A stretch of DNA of 18,180 nucleotides from an uncultured Actinomycetes bacterium. GTDB lineage: Bacteria; Actinomycetota; Actinomycetes; Nanopelagicales; Nanopelagicaceae. This document shows, piece after piece, positions 1 to 9,366 of this stretch. A model generated the notes under the pieces. That model worked only from the letters and a program-made list of their open reading frames with translations, searched no databases and was not told where the DNA came from. The stretch lies in assembly GCA_903839585.1 (NCBI GenBank), contig CAIMCU010000150.1:1-18180 (forward strand), written 5' to 3'. A program made the position numbers and the translations under genes. The first letter of the stretch is position 1. Each line of letters opens with the position of its first letter.

Positions 1-113
1 AAAGTAAAGAGCTGCGCAACTACTACATGCTCGATCGCTTATGGAATGACTGTCCAACGATTGCTTTGGATGATTTTGAAGCCGATCGGATAAGGGAAGA
101 AGCAGCAAAGTGA
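1..113 (+). CDS. rsfS: Ribosomal silencing factor RsfS, C-terminal end (5' part outside window)
   Basis: The frame is open from base 3 and ends at TGA 111-113, giving the last 36 residues. They contain RNYYMLDRLWNDCP, which resembles the (Y)YxLExLW-(x)DCP tail of the RsfS/Iojap family. RsfS binds ribosomal protein L14 and blocks subunit joining in nutrient-poor or stationary cells. The stop overlaps the next gene's GTG by four bases (GTGA at 110-113), so the two are probably translationally coupled. In actinobacteria rsfS normally sits between nadD and a GpgP-type phosphatase; the right-hand neighbour fits. The call rests on a short tail plus context, and the N-terminal two thirds cannot be seen. 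Confidence 0.8.
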   Translation, partial: SKELRNYYMLDRLWNDCPTIALDDFEADRIREEAAK

Positions 114-766
114 ACTCGAACAAGGTCTTTATCTGGCGACACGGTCAAACAGACTGGAATATGGTCAACCGCTTTCAAGGACACTCAGATATCCCACTCA
201 ACCGTGTTGGGGAGTTTCAAGCAAAGCACGCCGCGGCGATCCTTGCTGGTATGGAGCCAACACAGATTATCTCTAGCGATTTGGGCCGCGCACTAAATAC
301 TGCACAACGTCTTGCAGAGATTGTAAACCTTGAAGTCAAGGTTGATGAAAGATTGCGCGAAACCAATGGCGGCCTTTGGGAAGGCAAAACTGGAGCCGAG
401 AACCGTGAAAACGATTTTAAGAACTTTGTTCGTTGGATAGATGGAGAAGATCTACCAGCAGGAACAACAGGTGAAAAGAGAAGCGAAGTTGCAGCTCGAA
501 CCACAGCGGTGATTATGGAAGCACTTGAAGGAAAGACGAATCAAACACTTGTTATTACAACCCATGGAGGTGCAGCACGCTGCATCCTTGGATCATTCCT
601 ACAACTGCCACTTTCTCACTGGGGAAAAATCGGTGGATTATCAAACGCTTCTTGGTCGGTACTTGAGCACTCACCAAAAGGCTGGCACTTAGCAGAGCAC
701 AACGCAGGAAGTATTCCTGAACCAGTCTTTGGTGAAGAGTCGGGCGCTGTTGCACCTGATTGGTAG
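110..766 (+). CDS. gpgP: Histidine phosphatase family protein, probable glucosyl-3-phosphoglycerate phosphatase
   Basis: A 218-residue protein of the phosphoglycerate-mutase-like histidine phosphatase superfamily. The phosphorylated histidine is in the RHG motif (R10, H11, G12). A second arginine is at R60 (SSDLGR), the acid is probably E84 (RLRE), and the second catalytic histidine is H152 (ITTHGG). Mycobacterial Rv2419c (GpgP), which dephosphorylates glucosyl-3-phosphoglycerate in methylglucose lipopolysaccharide or glucosylglycerate synthesis, occupies the same place directly after rsfS and is of similar length. The exact substrate is inferred from synteny; this superfamily is promiscuous, and a general sugar-phosphate phosphatase is possible. 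The GTG start at 110 overlaps the rsfS stop and places RHG at the usual distance from the N-terminus. It is a cytoplasmic enzyme with no signal peptide. Confidence 0.85.
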   Translation: MNSNKVFIWRHGQTDWNMVNRFQGHSDIPLNRVGEFQAKHAAAILAGMEPTQIISSDLGRALNTAQRLAEIVNLEVKVDERLRETNGGLWEGKTGAENRENDFKNFVRWIDGEDLPAGTTGEKRSEVAARTTAVIMEALEGKTNQTLVITTHGGAARCILGSFLQLPLSHWGKIGGLSNASWSVLEHSPKGWHLAEHNAGSIPEPVFGEESGAVAPDW

Positions 767-791
767 GTCAATATCCTCCCTCGTTCTGCGA

Positions 792-797
792 TAAAGT
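792..797 (+). promoter_or_regulatory. Possible -10 box of the tRNA-Ala promoter (TAAAGT)
   Basis: The 43-base gap between the phosphatase stop and the tRNA holds TAAAGT at 792-797. Transcription would begin near 803-804, about six bases before the mature tRNA 5' end. I see no convincing -35 hexamer (768-773 reads TCAATA, a poor match). A stable-RNA gene is expected to have its own promoter, but the evidence here is one hexamer. Confidence 0.4.
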
Positions 798-809
798 TCG
801 CATGCAAAC

Positions 810-882
810 GGGGCTATGGCGCAGCTGGTAGCGCACCTGCATGGCATGCAGGGGGTCAGGGGTTCAAGTCCCCTTAGCTCCA
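810..882 (+). tRNA. tRNA-Ala, anticodon GGC
   Basis: A complete cloverleaf of 73 bases. The acceptor stem GGGGCTA (810-816) pairs with TAGCTCC (875-881), including one G-U pair. The D stem is GCGC/GCGC (819-822, 831-834). The anticodon stem CCTGC/GCAGG encloses the seven-base loop ATGGCAT (841-847), so the anticodon is GGC at 843-845, reading GCC and GCU alanine codons. The T stem AGGGG/CCCCT (858-862, 870-874) carries a TTC loop. The discriminator base is A882. CCA is not encoded, because 883 onward reads CGTG, so the CCA-adding enzyme must supply it. The leuS start codon begins two bases after the discriminator. A tRNA-Ala in front of leuS is also found in some other actinobacteria. Confidence 0.96.
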
Positions 883-883
883 C

Positions 884-3367
884 GTGAGTAATGATGTAAA
901 CACTGAGCGCGAACATGCGGCGTACGACTTCGCCTACGTTCAAGAGAAGTGGTTACCAATCTGGGACAAGATCGAGCCTTTTAAATCAGGTCGTCCAGAT
1001 GATGCGCGTGAAAAGAAGTACGTGCTCGATATGTTTCCTTACCCATCGGGTGATCTTCATATGGGTCACGCAGAGGCGTATGCACTTGGCGATGTAATCG
1101 CTCGTTACTGGGTACAAAAAGGTTTTAACGTCATGCACCCGATCGGTTGGGATGCATTTGGCTTGCCCGCAGAAAACGCTGCGATTAAGCGCAATGAGGA
1201 TCCACGTATTTGGACCTATGAAAACATCGCAACTCAAAAAGCATCGATGCGACGTTATGCATGTTCATTCGACTGGGATCGTGTCTTTAACACATGCGAT
1301 CCTGAGTACTACAAATGGAATCAGTGGCTCTTTATCGAACTTCACAAACGTGGCTTGGCTTACCGTAAAGACTCAGCTGTTAACTGGTGTCCAGGGTGCC
1401 AAACAGTTCTAGCTAACGAGCAGGTTGTTGCAGGTCTATGCGAGCGTTGCGATAGCGCTGTTACGAAGAAGAAGCTCAATCAGTGGTACTTCAAGATCAC
1501 CGATTATGCAGATCGCTTGCTCGATGACATGGCACAGCTTGAGGGTAAGTGGCCAGAAAAAGTCTTAACGATGCAGCGCAACTGGATCGGTCGCTCACAA
1601 GGTGCAAACGTTACCTTTGAGATTGAAGGGCGTACTGAGCCTGTCACTATCTACACGACACGTCCAGATACTTTGTACGGTGCAACATTTATGGTTGTTG
1701 CCGCTGACTCTGCCCTTGCTACTGAACTCGCATCAGGAACCGGAGTTGAAAAAGAGTTTGCCACCTACCTAGAAAAGATTACTGCTGCATCAGATAGCGA
1801 TCGCCTAGCAACGGATCGTCCTAAGAGCGGTGTATTTCTAGAGCGTTATGCAATTAACCCAGTCAATGGCGAGAAGTTACCTATCTGGGCATCTGATTAC
1901 GTCTTGGCTGATTACGGAACCGGCGCAATCATGGCTGTTCCGGCCCATGATCAGCGCGACTTAGATTTTGCTCGTGCAATGAAGCTTCCTGTGCGCGTTG
2001 TTATTGAAACTGGTGAAGAGGATCCAAACCAGAGCGGTGTTGCAACAACTGGAGAAGGCAAGGTTGTTAACTCTGGTTCACTCAACGGTCTTTCAAAGGT
2101 CGAGGCTATTGCTGCGATTACAAAGGAGCTTGAGGCAAAGAAGCTTGGAAAATCTGCACGTAACTACCGTCTGCGTGACTGGTTAGTCTCGCGTCAACGT
2201 TACTGGGGCACACCGATTCCTATTGTTCACTGCGATAAGTGCGGTGAAGTCGCAGTTCCTGCAGATCAACTCCCTCTCAAACTTCCAGATGCAAAGGGCT
2301 TAGATTTAAAGCCAAAGGGTCAATCACCGTTGGCAGCTGCAACTGATTGGGTGAATACAAAGTGTCCTCAATGTGGTGGCGCAGCTTTGCGCGATACAGA
2401 CACGATGGATACCTTCGTGGACTCATCTTGGTACTTCCTTCGCTATCCATCATCGACAAATAATGATGAGCCTTTCTCGCGAAAAGATATCGATACCTGG
2501 TTACCGGTAGATCAGTACGTTGGTGGTGTCACCCATGCAATCTTGCACCTGTTGTATAGCCGCTTCTGTACTAAGGTTTTAAATGACATGGGGATGCTCG
2601 GATTTAACGAGCCGTTCTCGCGTCTTCTAAACCAAGGAATGGTTGTTATGGATGGCTCTGCGATGTCTAAGTCTCGCGGCAATTTGGTTCGACTTTCAGA
2701 TGAGCTTGAAAACCACGGTGTGGATGCCATCCGCTTATCAATGGTCTTTTCTGGTCCACCTGAGGATGATGTGGATTGGTCTGACGTTTCACCATCGGGC
2801 TCTGTAAAGTTCTTATCCCGTGCATGGCGTTTGTCGGGCGATGTTTCTTCTGCGCCAGGAGTTGATTTCTCAAAGGGGGATATCACTCTTCGCAAAGCAA
2901 CTCACAAAGCGGTTCACGATGCTGGCTTTGCGGTTGAGTCGTTTAGATTTAACGTAGCCGTTGCTCGCGTTATGGAGCTAGTGAACGCAACCCGTAAAGC
3001 GATTGATTCAGGTCCAGGAGCCGCCGATCCCGCTGTTCGTGAAGCCGTTGAAGCGATTGCAATTATGTTGTCTCTTGTTGCACCTTTTACATCTGAAGAG
3101 ATGTGGGAGCGCTTAGGTCACAAGCCCGCTGTTGCACTAGCTGGTTGGCCTGCGGTAGATCCCGCTCTTCTAGTGGCAGATGCGGTGGAAGCGATTGTTC
3201 AGATTAACGGCAAGATCAAGGAGCGCCTTGAGGTCTCACCAAGTATCTCCGATGCAGAGTTAGAGGAGATGGCTATGTCTCACCCAAGTATCGTCGCCGA
3301 ACTTGCAGGTGCCACGCCTAAGAAGGTTATTGCTCGCGCACCAAAGCTTGTCAACATCGTTCTTTAA
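884..3367 (+). CDS. leuS: Leucyl-tRNA synthetase
   Basis: An 827-residue class I synthetase that charges tRNA-Leu with leucine. The HIGH-type signature is HMGH at residues 59-62, within [20 protein letters not shown] zinc-knuckle CPGC begins at C169 and is followed by a CERC pair; a second CDKC/CPQC pair lies in the region before [13 protein letters not shown]. The CP1 editing domain shows [13 protein letters not shown] and [12 protein letters not shown], typical of post-transfer editing of mischarged isoleucine or norvaline. The KMSKS loop reads AMSKS at 593-597, with Ala in place of the first Lys. Length fits bacterial LeuRS. The GTG at 884 is the only ordinary start before the conserved N-terminal region, yet it lies one base beyond the tRNA and has no Shine-Dalgarno sequence. 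Translation therefore probably starts on a leaderless or nearly leaderless RNA. Confidence 0.97.
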   Translation: MSNDVNTEREHAAYDFAYVQEKWLPIWDKIEPFKSGRPDDAREKKYVLDMFPYPSGDLHMGHAEAYALGDVIARYWVQKGFNVMHPIGWDAFGLPAENAAIKRNEDPRIWTYENIATQKASMRRYACSFDWDRVFNTCDPEYYKWNQWLFIELHKRGLAYRKDSAVNWCPGCQTVLANEQVVAGLCERCDSAVTKKKLNQWYFKITDYADRLLDDMAQLEGKWPEKVLTMQRNWIGRSQGANVTFEIEGRTEPVTIYTTRPDTLYGATFMVVAADSALATELASGTGVEKEFATYLEKITAASDSDRLATDRPKSGVFLERYAINPVNGEKLPIWASDYVLADYGTGAIMAVPAHDQRDLDFARAMKLPVRVVIETGEEDPNQSGVATTGEGKVVNSGSLNGLSKVEAIAAITKELEAKKLGKSARNYRLRDWLVSRQRYWGTPIPIVHCDKCGEVAVPADQLPLKLPDAKGLDLKPKGQSPLAAATDWVNTKCPQCGGAALRDTDTMDTFVDSSWYFLRYPSSTNNDEPFSRKDIDTWLPVDQYVGGVTHAILHLLYSRFCTKVLNDMGMLGFNEPFSRLLNQGMVVMDGSAMSKSRGNLVRLSDELENHGVDAIRLSMVFSGPPEDDVDWSDVSPSGSVKFLSRAWRLSGDVSSAPGVDFSKGDITLRKATHKAVHDAGFAVESFRFNVAVARVMELVNATRKAIDSGPGAADPAVREAVEAIAIMLSLVAPFTSEEMWERLGHKPAVALAGWPAVDPALLVADAVEAIVQINGKIKERLEVSPSISDAELEEMAMSHPSIVAELAGATPKKVIARAPKLVNIVL

Positions 3368-3406
3368 CCACAGGCTGGCACCTAATTCGTTTTTGAGGTG
3401 ATTCTC

Positions 3407-3422
3407 GGCGCCACACTGCGCC
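3407..3422 (+). other. GC-rich hairpin abutting the comEA start codon
   Basis: GGCGC (3407-3411), a six-base loop CACACT, and GCGCC (3418-3422) form a perfect five-pair stem ending one base before the ATG at 3424. No U tract follows, so it does not look like a terminator. It could limit ribosome access to comEA on longer transcripts. It could also be chance: the loop sequence CACACT lies exactly where a weak leaderless-type -10 box would fall. Confidence 0.35.
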
Positions 3423-3423
3423 C

Positions 3424-4029
3424 ATGAAAATACTTGAAGATATCCGATTCTGGTGGGATGAGCTCACCTTCTCACATACACAAAAACGATCACTCTTAAT
3501 TATCGCCGCTGTTGTTGTAGTTGCATCTGGCGCATACGTTGTGAGACCTCATGCATCGCAGGAGATAGCTGCACCTCCTCTGCTGGAGATTGAGAGTTCG
3601 ACTGCCACCGTTGTAGTTGATGTCGCAGGCGCTGTTGCAAACCCTGGTGTCTACACACTTCCTGCAAACTCAAGGGTTATCGATGCAATTACCGCCGCCG
3701 GTAACATCAAGAAGGGCGCCGATACATCAGATATAAACCTTGCGCGAATCATTCGAGATGGTGAGCAGGTCTATGTCTATCCAAAGGGTTCAAAGAGTTA
3801 CTCCGCATCCTCATCAAAGGCTAAGTCGGTGCCTCGAGGGCCTATACCTATTAACCGTGCCAGTGTTAAAGAGCTAGACCTACTCGATGGAATTGGTCCT
3901 GTGATTGCTGGGCGAATAGTTGCCTATCGAAACGCAAACGGTCCCTTTATAACCCTTGAGGACATCATGAAGGTTTCTGGTATCGGAGAAGCAAAGTTCG
4001 CGCAGTTCAAAGAGAAGATCACTCTTTAA
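3424..4029 (+). CDS. comEA: ComEA family helix-hairpin-helix DNA-uptake protein
   Basis: A 201-residue membrane-anchored DNA-binding protein of the competence system. An N-terminal hydrophobic anchor (about residues 22-40, SLLIIAAVVVVASG) is followed by an SLBB domain (about 62-121, VVDVAGAVANPGVYTLP). A Ser/Lys-rich linker then leads to a C-terminal helix-hairpin-helix domain (about 142-201) with two hairpins, LLDGIGPVIAGRI and KVSGIGEAKFAQF. This is the standard ComEA architecture. The protein binds incoming double-stranded DNA outside the membrane and hands it to ComEC, encoded next. The start ATG at 3424 lacks a Shine-Dalgarno sequence and directly follows a short GC hairpin (3407-3422). 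The stop TAA at 4027-4029 forms TAATC with the following bases, which bears on the comEC start. Confidence 0.93.
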   Translation: MKILEDIRFWWDELTFSHTQKRSLLIIAAVVVVASGAYVVRPHASQEIAAPPLLEIESSTATVVVDVAGAVANPGVYTLPANSRVIDAITAAGNIKKGADTSDINLARIIRDGEQVYVYPKGSKSYSASSSKAKSVPRGPIPINRASVKELDLLDGIGPVIAGRIVAYRNANGPFITLEDIMKVSGIGEAKFAQFKEKITL

Positions 4030-4094
4030 TCGACTACCGCGCAATCTCACTAGGTGGCGCGGTATGGATAGGTGCACTTACTCAAAGCTGGTTT

Positions 4095-6128
4095 GTGCCC
4101 TGGCGAGCCGTTGCGTTAGCTGCGATCTTCACACTTTTTGCACTGCTTCGAAAAGCATCGATTGCAACGGTACTTCTCATCGCTATCCTGCTTGGTTCAT
4201 CTTTAATGTCCTTACGACAGGGCGCGTTGAGCTCCAGTGAGATCGCATCCAATATCGGCAAGAGCGTTGAAATCACTGCTCGAATTACTACTGATCCACG
4301 CGAGGTTGAGAAAAAGGTAAGCGGCCGCAACTTTCTGCCTCCTAGCTATAGCTTCCTTGCTAAATCCCGGGTACCAATTCGAATCATTACAACCGATCTC
4401 TCTGTAGCAAATCTACTTCCGGGCCAAGAGATCCGTGGCGTTGCATCCATTAGAGCTAGCAAAGAGCAACGTGTGGCCGCCCTTGTCATTATGAAAAAGG
4501 TTGAGGTTGTCTCAGCGGCAACGAGGTGGGCGAGGCTTTTGGGCAGTATCCGCCACGGATTATCAGTTGCAACCGGTGGCGGAGATAGTGGAGCGCTCAT
4601 CCCTGGAATGGTTTTGGGGGATACCTCTAAGCAGAGCGCTGATTTCAAAGTTGATATGCGCAGATCTGGGCTCACACACTTAGTAGCGGTCAGTGGTGCC
4701 AACTTTGCAATTGTTTCTGGTTTTGTGCTCTGGTGCATGCAGTTTCTCTTTCGCAGGATGAACTACCGAATCATCGCGACATCAATCTCATTGATTGCAT
4801 TCATCTCATTAGTGCGTCCATCTCCATCTGTTCTTCGCGCAGCAGCGATGGCTGCGGTGATTCTCTTTGCCAAAGCAACTGCGCAGGGAAGGGACTCACT
4901 TCCTGCCTTAGGTTTTGCCATCGCAGCTGTAGTTGTCGCAGATCCTTGGCAAGCTCGCGATCCAGGATTTGCGCTCTCAGTTTTAGCAACAGTTGGACTT
5001 CTCCTCTTTGCGCCAAAGTTAACTACCTCCTTAGAGCGCTTTATTCCAAAGCCGCTTGCACAGGCAACGGCGCCGCCAATTGCGGCCATGCTCTTTTGCT
5101 CACCCATCATCGTTACTATCTCGGGCTTTCTTTCCCCGATGAGCATCGTGGCAAACATACTTGCCGCTCCCGTAGTTGCACCGATAACCATTGTTGGCTT
5201 CATAGGAGCTCTGATATCGCCGATTCTTCCTGGCTTTGCTCATCTACTGGTTCTCGTTGTTAAACCCTTCGCAGCATGGATCGCACTTGTTGCACATTGG
5301 TGCGCCTCTTTTCCAGGCTTTGCTCTCTCTGTCCTCGTCGTGCTCCTGTTCACCTCAATCTTCTTTCTTCCTAAACGCATACTCATCCTTTTCATAATCT
5401 GCATACTTACGATTACCTGGGTTCAGAGATTTCCAGCAGGAGCCTGGGATGTTGCTAACTGCGATGTTGGACAGGGCGATGCAATGGTTTTAAACCTAGG
5501 TGATCACAAGGGCATCGTTATCGATACGGGGCCAGATCCAGCGCTAATGGATAGGTGTCTTAAACGTTTGGGAATCGATGAGATTCCACTCTTAATTCTG
5601 ACCCACAACCACGCTGATCACGTTGGAGGATTATCGGGTGCCATAAGGGGGCGAAGTGTTGGAACGCAGTGGTTTGAAAATGTGAAACGGGGAACAAGTG
5701 CAAAGGTTGGATCGGTAACACTTGAAGTTATCTGGCCAGATGGTGGCACATACGATCCAAACAACTCATCCATCGCTGTGATTGTTAGAACACCCACCTA
5801 CTCACTCTTTGCAGGGGGAGATTTAGAGCCGAAGGTTCAATCCCTACTCCAAGTACCTCGCATCGATATCTATAAGGTCTGCCACCACGGCTCTGTATTT
5901 CAGGATGAGAGTTTTACGCGTGCGCTCTCACCAAAGGTTTCGGTTATCAGCGTGGGAGATGGAAATACCTACGGCCATCCTGCCCCACAAACCATTACCG
6001 CACTAGATAGACTCGGCTCTATAGTTCTGCGAACAGATAGAGATGGTGCGATTGCGATCAATACGCGCAACAACCGGTTATCTATTCAACGGAGCAAGTC
6101 AAAGTGGAAGCTGTGGAGGTGGGAGTAG
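4095..6128 (+). CDS. comEC: ComEC/Rec2 family competence protein (DNA uptake channel)
   Basis: An integral membrane protein that moves single-stranded DNA across the cytoplasmic membrane during transformation. From GTG 4095 it has 677 residues: N-terminal membrane segments, an OB-like region, a polytopic competence domain containing GLTHLVAVSGANFAI, and a C-terminal metallo-beta-lactamase-like domain. The latter has CDVGQGDA (456-463) and the metal-binding THNHADH (503-509), then CHHGS and GHP motifs. GTG 4095 is the first ordinary start codon, but it has no Shine-Dalgarno sequence. The same frame continues upstream without a stop into comEA and encodes DYRAISLGGAVWIGALTQS, which resembles a natural ComEC N-terminus and first membrane helix. 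The true start may therefore be ATC at 4029-4031. The 3' end abuts holA. ComEA and ComEC together suggest competence; pilus genes lie elsewhere if present. Confidence 0.93.
   Translation: MPWRAVALAAIFTLFALLRKASIATVLLIAILLGSSLMSLRQGALSSSEIASNIGKSVEITARITTDPREVEKKVSGRNFLPPSYSFLAKSRVPIRIITTDLSVANLLPGQEIRGVASIRASKEQRVAALVIMKKVEVVSAATRWARLLGSIRHGLSVATGGGDSGALIPGMVLGDTSKQSADFKVDMRRSGLTHLVAVSGANFAIVSGFVLWCMQFLFRRMNYRIIATSISLIAFISLVRPSPSVLRAAAMAAVILFAKATAQGRDSLPALGFAIAAVVVADPWQARDPGFALSVLATVGLLLFAPKLTTSLERFIPKPLAQATAPPIAAMLFCSPIIVTISGFLSPMSIVANILAAPVVAPITIVGFIGALISPILPGFAHLLVLVVKPFAAWIALVAHWCASFPGFALSVLVVLLFTSIFFLPKRILILFIICILTITWVQRFPAGAWDVANCDVGQGDAMVLNLGDHKGIVIDTGPDPALMDRCLKRLGIDEIPLLILTHNHADHVGGLSGAIRGRSVGTQWFENVKRGTSAKVGSVTLEVIWPDGGTYDPNNSSIAVIVRTPTYSLFAGGDLEPKVQSLLQVPRIDIYKVCHHGSVFQDESFTRALSPKVSVISVGDGNTYGHPAPQTITALDRLGSIVLRTDRDGAIAINTRNNRLSIQRSKSKWKLWRWE
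6115..6120 (+). promoter_or_regulatory. Strong ribosome binding site for holA
   Basis: GGAGGT lies inside the last codons of comEC, eight bases before ATG 6129. It fixes the holA start and shows that holA can initiate on its own although it directly follows the comEC stop. Confidence 0.75.
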
Positions 6129-7079
6129 ATGAATCCGTTCTACTTAATCCTTGGCAGCGAGGCAGCGCTTGCAGATCGCGCTCTCAATAAAGTACTTGCA
6201 CAGCTCAAGGAGGAAAAAGCAGAGATCACCACAATCTTTGCCGGTGATGCGCTACTTGGTGATATCGCAGATGCGCTTGCCCCCTCACTCTTCTCAGAAC
6301 GTCGCGCATTAATCATCCGTGATTTACAGGATCTGCCCGATGAGGCCAAGGATGAGCTAACCCGTTACTTGGGCGAGCCCGATGCGAACACAACAGTTGT
6401 CTTCATTCATAAAGGTGGCGTTAAAGGCAAGGCGCTCCTTGATGCTATTAAGAAGGCCAAGCCTGAAACGATCGCATGCGATGCGCTAAAGAAAGAGGCG
6501 GAGAAAGAGGGCTTTGTTCGCGATCTCTTCTTAGATTTAGGGCGTAAAGCTTCACCTGCTGCGGTCAAAGCCCTAGTCGGCGCACTCGGTGGCGATCTAC
6601 GCGAGCTTCAGCAAGCGGCATCGCAGATCGCACTCGATGCACCTGCTGGTGTCATCGATGAAGAAATGGTCGATAAGTTTCATCAAGGACGGGTTGAAAC
6701 AACTGGTTTTGATGTTGCAGATGCAACCCTTGAAGGCAATCTTCCCGTTGCACTTGTTTGTTTGCGTAGCGCACTTGAAACAGGAACAGATCCGGTAATG
6801 GTTACTAGTGCAATCGCTTCATCTATTCGCTCTCTTGCAAAGGTTTCTGGCGCAGCAAACGGTGCAAAATCCTTTGAGTTAGCAGGACAACTTGCAATGG
6901 CTCCTTGGCAGATCGATAAAGCCCGACGCCAACTGCAGGGATGGACTCCGCGAGGTTTATCTCGAGCAGTTCAAGCGATCGCACTGGCAGATGCACAGGT
7001 CAAAGGCGCCTCTTCAGACCCCATCTACGCCCTTGAGAAGGCTTTGGCGCAAATCTCCTCTGCTCGCGCTGCTCGCTAG
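6129..7079 (+). CDS. holA: DNA polymerase III subunit delta
   Basis: A 316-residue delta subunit of the clamp loader, which opens the beta sliding clamp for loading at primed sites. The N-terminus (NPFYLILGSEAALADRAL, then LFSERRALIIRDLQDL) matches the family's nucleotide-fold domain I pattern, although this subunit has no functional P-loop. The middle segment LGGDLRELQQAASQIALDA and the C-terminal ALEKALAQI helix are typical of HolA. Length fits actinobacterial members. The comEA-comEC-holA-rpsT order is conserved in actinobacteria and supports the call independently. The start at 6129 directly follows the comEC TAG and is fixed by the upstream GGAGGT. Confidence 0.93.
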   Translation: MNPFYLILGSEAALADRALNKVLAQLKEEKAEITTIFAGDALLGDIADALAPSLFSERRALIIRDLQDLPDEAKDELTRYLGEPDANTTVVFIHKGGVKGKALLDAIKKAKPETIACDALKKEAEKEGFVRDLFLDLGRKASPAAVKALVGALGGDLRELQQAASQIALDAPAGVIDEEMVDKFHQGRVETTGFDVADATLEGNLPVALVCLRSALETGTDPVMVTSAIASSIRSLAKVSGAANGAKSFELAGQLAMAPWQIDKARRQLQGWTPRGLSRAVQAIALADAQVKGASSDPIYALEKALAQISSARAAR

Positions 7080-7086
7080 CCCCAAT

Positions 7087-7116
7087 TTGAGCCTTCACCC
7101 CTGGCGCTGATAACCT
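7087..7116 (+). promoter_or_regulatory. Putative rpsT promoter (TTGAGC - 18 bp - TAACCT)
   Basis: A -35-like TTGAGC at 7087-7092 and a -10-like TAACCT at 7111-7116 are separated by 18 bases in the gap after holA. Transcription would start near 7123, giving a leader of roughly 53 bases before the rpsT GTG. This is the best complete two-element promoter in the window and serves a gene expected to be highly expressed. No experimental support is visible. Confidence 0.55.
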
Positions 7117-7124
7117 ACGCGTCT

Positions 7125-7148
7125 GCTCGAAACAGAGGGTTTTAGAGC
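7125..7148 (+). promoter_or_regulatory. Stem-loop in the rpsT 5' leader
   Basis: GCTC-GAAAC (7125-7133) pairs with GTTTT-A-GAGC (7139-7148): nine pairs including one G-U, with a single bulged A at 7144 and a five-base AGAGG loop. It falls at the predicted 5' end of the rpsT mRNA. It could stabilise the message or take part in S20 autogenous control; S20 is known to repress its own translation in E. coli. The trailing TTT is too short for a convincing terminator of the upstream operon. Confidence 0.45.
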
Positions 7149-7163
7149 TTTAACTATTCGTTC

Positions 7164-7167
7164 GGAG
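7164..7167 (+). promoter_or_regulatory. Ribosome binding site of rpsT (GGAG)
   Basis: GGAG lies eight bases before GTG 7176 and decides that start. It is one of the few genes in the window preceded by a true leader with a Shine-Dalgarno sequence. Confidence 0.7.
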
Positions 7168-7175
7168 TAATACAC

Positions 7176-7445
7176 GTGGCAAATATCAAGTCTCAGATTA
7201 AGCGAATCAAGACAAACGAGAAGGCACGCCTTCGTAACAAGTCTGTTTCATCTTCAATCAAGACAGCTGTTCGCAAGTTCCGCGACGCTATTACATCTGG
7301 TGACTCATCAACTATCACCGCCGAACTTCGCACAGCTTCACAGGCGCTCGATGTTGCAGTTCAAAAGGGTGTTCTTCACAAGAACGCTGCTGCTAACAAG
7401 AAGTCATCAATGGCTAAGGCTGCTGCCAAAGCCGGCGCTCGTTAA
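7176..7445 (+). CDS. rpsT: 30S ribosomal protein S20
   Basis: An 89-residue, strongly basic, alanine- and lysine-rich helical protein beginning [20 protein letters not shown], the classic bacterial S20 N-terminus. It also has the conserved [15 protein letters not shown] segment near the C-terminus. S20 binds 16S rRNA early in 30S assembly. Length equals the family norm. It starts with GTG, and S20 genes often use non-ATG starts, a feature tied to autoregulation in E. coli. It has its own candidate promoter and leader hairpin upstream and is followed by lepA after 41 bases. Confidence 0.98.
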   Translation: MANIKSQIKRIKTNEKARLRNKSVSSSIKTAVRKFRDAITSGDSSTITAELRTASQALDVAVQKGVLHKNAAANKKSSMAKAAAKAGAR

Positions 7446-7470
7446 TTCTTAAATACATAACTCGTTACCT

Positions 7471-7478
7471 AGAAGAGG
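7471..7478 (+). promoter_or_regulatory. Ribosome binding site of lepA (AGAAGAGG)
   Basis: The purine-rich AGAAGAGG ends eight bases before ATG 7487 in the 41-base rpsT-lepA gap. The gap has no clear terminator or promoter, so lepA is probably read through from rpsT. Confidence 0.6.
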
Positions 7479-7486
7479 CTAAATAG

Positions 7487-9364
<1,878 letters not shown>

Positions 9365-9366
9365 AA

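Noticed and set aside
2512..2895. Long reverse-strand open frames, for example 2512-2895 and 4763-5203
   Set aside because: They lie opposite strongly conserved coding sequence (leuS, comEC) and their translations show no recognisable domain; they are shadows of codon bias.
3379..3400. Terminator after leuS (CACCT ... AGGTG around a T run)
   Set aside because: The stem has only five pairs with a twelve-base loop, and the T run is in the loop rather than after the stem.
7446..7486. Separate promoter or riboswitch in the rpsT-lepA gap
   Set aside because: The 41 bases are A/T-rich but contain only a Shine-Dalgarno sequence that I can support; they are too short for a known riboswitch.
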